Both the position numbers and the translations under genes were made by a program. DNA of 64,000 nt, taken from assembly GCA_018881555.1 (NCBI GenBank), contig JACAXG010000063.1, positions 2,939,930-3,003,929 of the forward strand. The letters run 5' to 3'. Below are positions 51,201-61,539 of the stretch, piece by piece. Source of the stretch: Amblyornis subalaris. Taxonomy: Eukaryota > Chordata > Aves > Passeriformes > Ptilonorhynchidae. Below the pieces are notes generated by a model. That model saw only the letters and a program-made list of their open reading frames with translations. It did not search any database and was not told the DNA's origin. Position 1 is the first letter of the stretch. Each line of letters starts with the position of its first letter.

Positions 51201-53095
51201 TAAAAATGCTTAAAATAGAGTCAAGGGCTAAAAATAATTTTCTTTGCAGTTGTCTGTGTGAAATGACTTGTGAGTCATTCTTGCTGTCGTGTGATCATAG
51301 ACACTGAGGCCCCAGTAATCAGTTATTTTTTGCATTTCTTCTAGCAGGTGCTATCTAGAAAACCGAAGGATCATGGAGTTCATACAATAGTATGAACCTT
51401 GATTTCTTGGTTATTTCTGAAGGACACTGATGGAGCTGTACCAAAAAGTGGGATGAAATGTCTTGTTCTGCCATTTACTTTACTGGAGGCAGGATAGAAT
51501 ACCTTTTAAGGGAGGTATTATATATTATTTATATAAGCATTGGTTTTGTTGGGTTTCTGCCATCAGCTCCTCTTGGTACTGCTTCATTTGTAATTCATAC
51601 TCATGTCTTATAACATTAAGCATAGAAAATAATAAGAGATATTTCAAAAGGCAACAGCAAAGGACAATCCAACAATTAACAGACAGTTGGTGGCAGGAGC
51701 AATGCAGAGAGTGGAATAGTCATCCCAGGTATCTTTGAAAAGATCAGAGCATCCTCTCATCCTTTCAGGCTGATATTTATAGACTTTGCCTCTTGACTTA
51801 GTACACAGGTTACTGTGGGGTTTTTCTTCCTTTTTTCCGTTCATCTGAAACCTTTTTTTTCCAGGAGTGAACAAAGTGCAAGTGAAACCTGACTTTGTAC
51901 CTGACCCTTTCTCTACAGAGAATTACCAGGTTTGGTGGATTCCCGGTTTTCTCCCTGGGAGATAAGCCCAGGTCACATAGAGCTGTTTTTTGAGTGAGCT
52001 TTTGAATGTGCTGGACAAGAAGGTCCGTGAAATTTTAGAAATGACAGAATGGCTGAGGCCAGGACAATACCTTCAAAACCTTGTATTGTCCTAGTCACAT
52101 TCACACCGATGCTTGCAATTAGTTTTTATAGGGGAGCATAAAAGCAGCTTGGACAGTATGCCAAATCCACAAATGCATTGCACTGAAAACAGAGTTAATT
52201 AATTTTATTGAATACTCATTCAGAAATCTTTCTGGTTGCTCAGTTATTAATTTTTTCAGTCTAGATGGTCAGAAAAGAAGAAGAAGAGGTTAAGATGTAG
52301 AACACCTTTCCTCTACTCTNTGAATGCTGCTCACCTTTTTGTCTTTCTGTATTGGAGACAAGGTCTTTATATGTCTCAAATTTTGTGTTAATGTCTTCTT
52401 TATTATTTATCTATTATTTTAATATATTTGGATCATAATAGTGTGTAGCAGGCTGCATTATGAATTGTGCTAAATCCTCTACAGACATACATGAAAAAGC
52501 CAGTTCTTTCCTAAAAACCTCTTTGTCCTGTGGTTATAACTTGTGTGACAATTATTACTTTATTACACGTACTCTGCCAGGAGTTATTTTTTCTGTGGTG
52601 TTAGAGCTCACTGCTCTGCACCAGAATAATTTTGTGTATTACACATAATTTATTCCTACCCCAGCACATTATTAATAATTATCATAATCTGCATTACAGT
52701 AATGCCAAGAGTTATCAGTTGTAGGCCAGAAAGCTCTTATGCTTGGTGCTGTTGAAGCACATCATGAAAGCAGTCCCAGGCAAGACCAGGTTTTCATGGA
52801 AAATCGTCATGGCTGAATGGATGACAGGTGGAACTGGAAGCCAGTAATTCTTGTTTTCTAATTCTGCTTCTGCCACTGATTCGCTGTATGGTTGGTGCCA
52901 TCAGAGCTGCTGCTGAGCCAGACGCAAGTATGCAGATGTCTGTACGTGTCTGTTTTCTTTGACATAAAATGGGATTGATTCCCTGCCATGTTTGGATGGA
53001 GAAAAAGAGCAGATGATGCATTATATGGATAAGATATCTTTGCTCTGAGCCTGTAAGAAGGGAGAATGCTACAGAAATTTAGGCTGGGTGTTCAG
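39261..53095. other. Long intergenic region, no supported genes
   Basis: The 13.8 kb are mostly AT-rich. Open frames of 100-135 codons occur on both strands (for example 39752-40069, 42279-42686 and 48381-48755, all minus). None resembles a family I know or sits between convincing splice sites. The stretch 46080-47060 is especially AT-rich and almost free of long frames. A 15-bp A/T/G/C repeat lies at 50301-50342. There is no rRNA, tRNA or CRISPR-like structure. Confidence 0.6.
50301..50342. repeat. 15-bp tandem repeat (GATAATAACAATAAT)
   Basis: Two perfect 15-bp units, at 50307-50321 and 50322-50336, are flanked on both sides by partial units (GATAAT). It is a compound trinucleotide-type microsatellite. 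Confidence 0.92.
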
Positions 53096-53345
53096 TTGAG
53101 GGGTCATTGGCTCATGCATCAGGANGCCGAGGTTATTTTCTGCAGACCTGCTGCCCAGCCTGTCAGTCCCCTCCCTGTAGGGATTCACAGCAGTGGTGCA
53201 GCACACCTTCTGGGCTTTACATCTGTCTGTTTTGGACTTTGTTTTTGTTTGTTGTACCTCCAGCTTGTTGAGTTCCCTCTGAATGGTTGTCCTGCCTTCA
53301 AAGTCCCCCCACTTTGGTGTCACCTACAAGTCTATAGAGAGGACA
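53096..53345 (-). mobile_element. Degraded CR1 LINE ORF2 fragment
   Basis: On the minus strand the text reads GGTGACACCAAAGTGGGGGG, then CCATTCAGAGGGAACTCAAC and CTCGGC(N)TCCTGATGCATGAGC. These fit the CR1 reverse-transcriptase end (DTKxGG, then IQRxLxxLE, and LGxLxxxx) with frameshifts and many changes. It is older and more decayed than the copy at 37.1 kb. Another retroelement with a similar enzyme is possible. Confidence 0.55.
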
Positions 53346-55207
53346 GTCCATCTTATTGACAACCCGTAGGAGTGAAAGCCCAGCTCCTCTCTCAGCGTGG
53401 GTAAGGCTCTTTTCCAGCAGTTACATAAGCATGTGCCTCCAAACNCTTAGAAGTTATGAAAACTGATAAAAACCCTGCGCACATTTGTCCAGATTCCACA
53501 TGTGCGTCGTTTTTATTCCAGCATTTCGGAGTTGGCAGGTCTAACTGAAGGATGGAGACAGCTCGAGCCCACAGGTTTGGACTGGAGCTGGGCTGCAGCT
53601 TTTGTGTTTGGGCATCCAGTCTGTTTGAAGCCGACAATACTCTGGAAGAGCTTAAGTGACAGTGAAACGTGTGAGAGCAGGTAACAGGAACTTGAGGGGT
53701 ACGAAGTGGCCCNGCAGGACAAATTTCATGTAAGAAATGCAGCCACCAGCCGTAGCACTGGGGGATGCCCTAGTGTGCATGGCCACAGGCTGGTACAAGT
53801 TGTGTCTGCAAGAGGGGAAGGGTGATTTTAGAGATTTTACTTCACCTTGCTACCAGTCTGTCTNCACCAGTCCAAAGGTGATTTATCCAGGGCTGCAGAG
53901 TGAAAAGCCTCAGAGCTCTCAGTGGTTGCACTTTGCTCTAACTGTTAGCCATGCTAAAATGAAGTAAAAACTTGATTATACCAACAAAAGCAAAGGAAAT
54001 ACACAATCACACATAACATGCCTGATCCTCCCTCCCTCCTTTGTGCTCAAGTGTTATTTTTTTTTTCAAATGGGTCTGAGGGGGAGGTTTGAGGGGGAGA
54101 AGAGAAAGAGAGACATTGTGAGGGTTTCTGTCTGCACACAATGGAGAGATTTAGAAATCAGGTTGCTGCCTTAACTCTGCCAGTTTAAGCCAAAGCCACA
54201 GGGATATTATTTTTGACACTGCACAGTGGATTATAACTTCAGCTCCCATTACCTCTAATGGGATCTTTGCTTGCAATCTGCCACTGCTACAGCAATGAAA
54301 ATTTGTCCCTTAATGCTATTTTGCTATTCCGGGTTTTTGTGTTTAATTATATTATATAATAATTTGTTGCAGCATCTACATGATTCCTTTAGGAGTGCAC
54401 TTGAAATGCTTGTGAATTTATATAAACACAAGCTGTGTATCACTTTAAGTCTCTCATTGCTTTTGTAAACTATTCTGCCTTAATACAGCAACGTTTTTCC
54501 TCCCTTGCTGGGTGAGCACCATCTTTTACAGTGTGGCCATTTTGGAAAGCACAAGGATACTAATGCTAAGAAGCCCAAGCCTCTTGTTATTGCATTTATG
54601 ATTTGTAAGAAGAAAACACTCAGGTGTTACAGCTGGCTCCCACTTGAGTTGAATGCAGAAAAAAAAATTGCAAGACATAGTAGGTAGAAGGTTTATCTTT
54701 AGTGGTGAAATGCGTTATAATTGTTATAAAATTATTGACATGAGAAAATAGATATAACTGATCTGCAAAATGCCAAAGTTGTGAGATATATCTAAAAATT
54801 ACTGTGTCTGAATTATTCACCAAACTGTCCTTGTGCAGGCTGTCATCAGCTCTACAGCCCTGCAAAGCTAATTTCTCAGAGAGATAAAAAAATGAACACG
54901 ATGGCTGTTGCTGTTTTCCTCCTGCAACTTTATTTCTTTATCTTCTCTCTCTCTCCCTACATATGTATATGTTTGGTGTTGAAAGAGATTTGTATGTCTG
55001 GAGGGAAAAAAAAAGCAAGATTTATTATTCTCCTTTCAATTTGCTTTGGAGGCATTGCTTACTGGGGACACAGTACGTGCTGAACAGAGTGTTCTAATTA
55101 AGCACCAGAAGGCAGATCAGCCCAGTTACTTGAGACTTTGCCACAGATGCATTAATTGTTTACACATTACTTTTTTTTATTCCCCCTTCCTTTTTGAGCC
55201 ATCTATA

Positions 55208-55236
55208 CCATATATATGTGTATATGTATATATACT
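55208..55236. repeat. TA/TG microsatellite
   Basis: A short imperfect run of TATATGTGTATATGTATATA type. Confidence 0.8.
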
Positions 55237-56382
55237 GGCAGCCAGCAAGCTGGTCAGCACTACTCTCCCACCTTGTCAAAGACAGGAAGCATTCCTGCTT
55301 CTTCTGGCCAAGGAATTATTTTTCCAGCTAACTTGTCTTTTTGGCAGTGGCTGTAGCACTGGGTTGCTGGTTTGCCCTCGGTGTTGTTTGTGCCCTGGGT
55401 GCACTCTGTGTTCGAGTTGCCTCACGCTGGGGAGGCCAGCAATGACTTTTCTCCATGCTACCGTTGGGGAAAAGTGGTCGAACTCGAGCACTCATCAAAG
55501 GAGCTCATGTTCAAATGTGTAATTTTAACCAGGTTAGTTGTGGGAATCTTCCTCTGGATCTGTATCCTGTGAGGTGGGATGTGCTGGGGTCCATTTCTGA
55601 GTGCTGGAGGGGATTGCACACGTGGGGTAGCGGGTGCTGGAGTTTCCCGACAGCTGTGTATGGAATAACGCTGTGATTATCTGCTGAAACCAGGAGTTGT
55701 GTGGAACGCTGTCGTCCTTTGCCTCCCGCTGGTGACCCAGCGAAGACCTCCTGAGGAAGGGTGTGTGATGTGCTTCACTGTCCCACCCAGCCTTGAGCAA
55801 AACACACAGAGGTGTGTGCGTGTTAACATGGAAATGCCACAGCCCAGCCTATGTGATCTGGGGTAAACCAAATAGTGCTTTTGTATGATCTGAGTTGCTT
55901 TTTAACTCCCTCAGCTCAACATTTACATGAGTGTTTTAAAGANCTGTTGAAATACTGGATGAAAAGGTATTCTAAAAGCAACGCCTCTGGCAAGCAGAAA
56001 GGAGCAAATTTCTCGTGAAAGAATCAGTTTTGGGTGTGATTTCTATCCCAGTTTGACAGGATGGAGAGGTTTGGAGGGGATGNCTCCACATGATTTCACT
56101 TAGTCCATCCTTGCTTTGTTTTAACTAGATTTTTAAACTAATTTCTACTTTACAGTGGAGCACTAACTCACCAGGGCAGCACCTACAGTGAACTGGGGTT
56201 CTGACCATTTGAGAGTCTTCTTAAAACAAATGAAAGGCCTGTTGTCTAGTGCCAAGTAATTAATTTCTTCCAGGGAAAGAAACAAAATAGTAAACCATCA
56301 CTCTGGGTGAGTGTGGAATGATTCGTTCTTAGATTTTAAAATTTGATAGATTTTTTTCATGTGTCTGCCTTCAAAGAGGAAG

Positions 56383-56424
56383 TTGTATTTATATAACTGA
56401 GAATTGTATTTATATAACTGAGGT
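56383..56424. repeat. 21-bp tandem duplication
   Basis: TTGTATTTATATAACTGAG occurs at 56383 and again at 56404, a 21-bp period with one or two differences at the unit junction. Confidence 0.9.
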
Positions 56425-59400
56425 AGAAATGGTCACAGCAGGTTTTGGGAGAAGTCAAGAAAGAACACACTGTTATTCTTGCTTTAAATTTATTACTTAG
56501 AATATAATAAAACCAACAGTATTATTCTGTAGTTTATTTCATGTATTTGTGTATGACAAAACCCACTGCATGTCCACATTTAAGCATCCATTAAAGGAGT
56601 TCTGTAAAATGCTGTGCTAACACAAAATGACAACCGATTTCAACCACAGTCTCCTCTAAAATGCTAATAACTAAAGTGCATTTCCACAGTGTCTATATAT
56701 TATTTAAAGGTAATATACTGCTGTTGCACAGGCAGGTGTCTGCACTCCATCATCACCTCTGCTTCGCTTTGCAACTACTTCTGTTTCAGAAACCAGCATT
56801 TCTGTGTATTACTTACATATCTAATATGGAGGATTTGCTTTAAAAGTTATAGGTGACTTTAATAAATCTTTGTCTTCAGGGGGTTGATATTTTCTTNGTA
56901 GCACTGCTTTTCAATAGCTTCTCTTTTGGATATTAATCTTAAATTGCAAATTAAAGATTAAAGATATTTCAGGAATTGGCGAGAATTCGGAATCATATTT
57001 TATTGAGTGTGACATGATTTGACTTGATCACAGGCCCTGATATTTTCTGTGCTCTAAGGAATACATAAATTATTGAAAGAAAACAAAGTGCAAGGAAATT
57101 CTAGCCGCTAAAACTCAGAAAGGTAAGCAAATCCATGAATATCACTGCCCAAGGAAAGCATTTTTAATTCCCTTACTGATGACTGAAGAACTGATTTTCT
57201 GATCTTACCTTGCCGCTGTGGCCACACTAATGACTATGTCTGGGATAAACAGCTAAGGGTGTCTGTTAAAATGATGATTCCTAATACAGCTCTGGAATTA
57301 TTGAAGCTTTGGGGAAATAAAAGGCAAGATTTTTACTAAGTGAGCCTGCCCATTTAAAATTCCACCATTCTCAAGAATAAAAGTAGTTATATTCAAGCAC
57401 TGGAGAAAAAAATAGTTAAATTTAAATAACAGGGAATAATACCATTAATAATTTAAATAGTTGTTGTTTAAAAGTGAAAAACTAGGAGTAAGCACTTTTC
57501 CAGTAGAATACGATTTCTGGACTGCAGGAGGTGAAATGTCAACCCCAACTCTTGTTGTTCCTCTTTAGCACTAAAAAACCCCACGTTTGAAGATCTGCAA
57601 GAAGATTGTTATTTCTTAAAACGTGAGAAGAAGCATTATTAAAAAACCCCACACCAGTGGGTAAGGGTAGTATGTTTTAATATAGCTGTTTCTTGACAAT
57701 TAAGGAATTGGACAGAATAGTAGATAATTTATTATCTCTAGTCCAACTCACATGTCCCTGACACTGTAGTTTCGCTGTGACTAGTGTGTTAGAACAAAAC
57801 AACAAATGGGTGAATTGATCTGAATTTCATTTCTCATCTTTTGGATGGTTTCTGTTCTGCCTATTTTCTCCAATTAAGACATTTAAAGGAAGAAAAAGAA
57901 ACACAATTCTAGGAATGACCAACCTCTTTGAAGGGAACTTGGAACAATAATTCATGTAAAATCATTGTAAAGGACTTCAGGATTCAGTCCATTGTCTTTG
58001 AGCTTAATACATCTATGTCCTGCATCATAAGACATTCTTATTGATAACAATGCATGGTAATTACTTATTAATGATAGANAAATATTTTATGNAGGAGCTT
58101 TTCAGATAAAAATCAGTCATTCAACCAGATTAAAGACTTCTGTACNGACGACCTATTCTCTACGGTTAATGGTTTTGATTTTCCTGTCTGTCTGTTGTCA
58201 AAAACCTGAACTCAGGGAATCTCAACAACTGAGTTGGATTTAAAGTTTGCAAATTTTCCTTTCTCAGATTTTCTTCAAATTTTGTAGTCTGCAGTTATTT
58301 ACCAGCCACTTTATTGGTCTTGAAACTGATTGCTCTACATCCCATGGGAGATNTAGTTACATGGAATTAAAATAGAATGGTGTAATTTTCACTGTCTGGA
58401 TGGGAGACAGAGATCATGCCTCCTTTGGGATTTCAGTCCCTGGTGTAGTTTCAATTATGCAAATAACTGATGTAGCCGTGACTGACATTAATGACAACTG
58501 CACCAGACTCGTGTAGGCTGGTTGGATTTATTCCATGCTNTTGTTGCCCCGTAAGTGGTACCTGAGTGATGGGATTTGCTCCCTCTTCGGGCTGGGTTGG
58601 CTTTGGAGCACAGCTAGGAAGGTGCAATGGATGAGAGATGCCGAGGGGCAGTGCAGGTGGGGACAAAAGATACCCCATTTTTCAACAATAGGAATATATT
58701 TTAGCTTTTGCTGTGGGGAGAGTGTTGAAAATGCGTGACTGGTCTTCTCTATAAATAGGAACCATGCACGTTTTGTCTGTTGAGTGGGAAAAAATGAAGT
58801 GGGGGATAGCTCTGGCTCCCAGAGGTCCCACTCCTACCACACTGGCTCGGGAGCACACACACAGTGTCCTGCTGGAGCAAGGAACAGCCGGAGCAGGCGT
58901 GCCTNGGGTCCTTCCTTGCTGGTTATCAGAAATTGATTCACAAGTGTCCAGCAAAATGGGTAATTTGGGAGGCACATCCATCGTGGGATAAAGCCACATT
59001 TCTGAAATGCTAGAAACTGTTTAAATTGCTGTTTCTGAGAAGAGTAACATTTTTTTCCTAGCACTGAAAATGTGACTTGAACATTTTCTGTCTAGACATG
59101 AAAACACCATTAATTGTGAATAAAACCAGGATGTGCAAGATATCCACTCCTGCCTTTTGTGTGCTAATGCCTCTTTGAATAATGGCTTCTGCCGAAAATC
59201 TTTTCCTTAGCAGTGTTTGTTCATGTTGTATGCCCAGGTTTAGTTGATATTTCTCCTCTCTTCCAAGATTTGCTATATGTGTACTTGTATCTGGTGGCAC
59301 AAAATAAGAATTTAGACACTATGGGGTTTTTTTCCCTATTTATTCCAATTCAAAATTTGAACAGCCTTAAAAGAAGAAGACTGTTTCTTTAATGGGCAGA

Positions 59401-61477
59401 AATGCAGATTCCAGCCAGAGTGTGAAAGTCAAGTAGAGTTTTTTAGCATCCCTATTATTAGAGATCTGGTAGGTCGGGTTCTGCCCTGATTTACACATCT
59501 GTTCAACTCAATCATCATCAGATTTAATGTGATGGCAGGTACAGATAAGTGGGTAGGTTTTTGGTTCTGCAATTGGAACTTGGTTAACAATTCTGTTTAT
59601 GCAGTTGAGAGCTCCTCTGCTGTTTCCCAGAGCTCTTTGTGACTCTACAGAGCTGAGAACAGCAACATTCGTGAAAAATGGTTTTCATTACTTGGAACCC
59701 ACTAGTCATGCCATGCTACGACTGTGAGGGAAGAGCAGCTTGCAGAGAAAAGAATTTTCTTCCTTCTGCCTGGCCCTGAGCTCCCGAGGAATTTATGTAT
59801 CTGTTTAGAACTTCTGCATCTCTGATTCCCAAGGATGCTGTGACCTGTCTCTGTCAATGTGTTGTTGGCATCCTGTCTTTGTACCACAGGACTGTACTGT
59901 ATTGTGTGGCAGCTACCTATTGTCTGCCATGGGGGTCATGTTGCCATCAAACTGGGAGAAGCCAGGAGGTACAGAAGACATTTTTCCTTTTTTTGGCTGT
60001 CTTAAGCACAACTCAGGGCTCTGGGTTCATCCCACTGAAGCCTTGCAATACTCACTATCTATGCCTGTTAACTTTTGAACAATAAAAGGTGTCTGGCTGA
60101 AACTTTTTGGCACCTAAAGTTAGAAAAAATTAGATTTGATGGTGCATTATGACACTTAGACTTCTAATATTTGGTATTCTTTATGAAGATATACATAAGC
60201 AGTTTGTGGCTTATAAAGAAGAGGCAAAGTCATTAGTTTTCAAAAGTAAACAGGACTGGCACTGTTGGCCAGTCTCTGGGAAACAGGAGGCTGTAAAACC
60301 CTTGCCAACCCAAATCATCATGACAGATAGTGCATGTGAGAGTCATCTCACCAAACCTTTTGTGTCCAATATTCATAAAAATCTGAGCTGTGGAGTTTAT
60401 GCTCCAGGTGGCTCATCAATTAAGGCTGCATGAATCCCAGTGTGTATTTTATCTGCTTGATTGACTCAAAAAGGTGTGACCTGCTGCCACTGTATTAATT
60501 GTGTCTGTGTCACCTGCTGCAGAGTCCACCCTGGTTCCACCAAGGGGGAAAGTGTTCAGCACCCACCACAAGGTTCCAAATACAGGTGGAGGCTAAACTG
60601 CACAAGAAAGAACCTTTCCAGACAGTAATCTGCTGGCACTGACACCACTTCTTTGGATCATTTTGTCTAAATTACTCACCTGTCTAGATTGTCAGGACAT
60701 GTGGCTGTGGATGAGGTGAATGTGCTGTTTGAGTAACACACGCGCTGTAAGTTTTCAAATTAGAGCCGTGTTTTGTAAAAGGGCATTTGGTTCTATTAAC
60801 TGTCATTTCTTGAAGGGAAAATAACTATCACCAGAGCATACCACTACATTTGCTGAAGGTTCAGAAAGAAGTTCAAATGGAAAATGAAAAGGTTGAGTTG
60901 TGCCTTGTGCCACTGATGAAGAGGTGGCTAAGCAGGATCAAGTGTTTCTCTCCCGCTGAGGTGCTGGACTTGTTTTGACCTCTGTTCAATTTGAAGGGAA
61001 TCAAGACTACTCCGGTTCATGCCTGGCTGCAGCACTTCTNTGTGTGCCATTCTTGTACTGTATAAATATATCTTTGTCATATTACAAAGATGAAGTTAAA
61101 GTTCATGTGCTATTTTCTGCACTTCAGAGAAGATTCTGCGTGCAAAAAAAAAAGGGGAAAAACGAGAAAGAAATGCTGCAGAACTCTGCTTCTCATTCCT
61201 GTCCTGGGAGAATCAGCAGTGCTTGATGGAGCTCATTGGACACCCTGAGCCCTAGAGCTGGAACAGAGCTGGGGGTGAAACAATGCTGTGAGCAGAGCTG
61301 TCCTCTCCTGGTTTGTTACCCCTGCACTGCAGGGCGTGGAACATCAGCTTTTGGGCTCATAAATATCACCTTAGTCCTGCTGAATTATCGGTCCTTTGTG
61401 TTTTCGGCCAACACAATATGATTTGGATATTTTTAAAATTATCTGTTCCTTTCTCAGGATAATGAGAGACAAAAATT

Positions 61478-61535
61478 GTTGGACTCCATCATCTTAAAGG
61501 TTTTTTCCAACTGAAATGATTCTGTGATCCTATGA
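61478..61535 (+). mobile_element. CR1 LINE 3' tail (very short copy)
   Basis: GTTGGACTCCATCATCTTAA, then GGTTTTTTCCAACTGAAATG and ATTCTGTGATCCTATGA match the extreme 3' end of avian CR1 elements. Only the last 60 bases or so are present, as is common for this family. Confidence 0.8.
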
Positions 61536-61539
61536 AAAG

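Larger units (their letters stand above)
53346..61477. other. Intergenic, small repeats only
   Basis: No gene could be supported in these 8 kb. Visible features are a TA/TG microsatellite at about 55208-55236 and a 21-bp tandem duplication at 56383-56424. Frames such as 55046-55522 (plus, 158 codons) are Cys/Leu-rich but have no recognised motif or splice context. Confidence 0.6.

Noticed and set aside
55046..55522. 158-codon plus-strand Cys/Leu-rich frame
   Set aside because: It covers a TA/TG microsatellite and non-repetitive DNA, has no splice context or homology I recognise, and is most likely chance.
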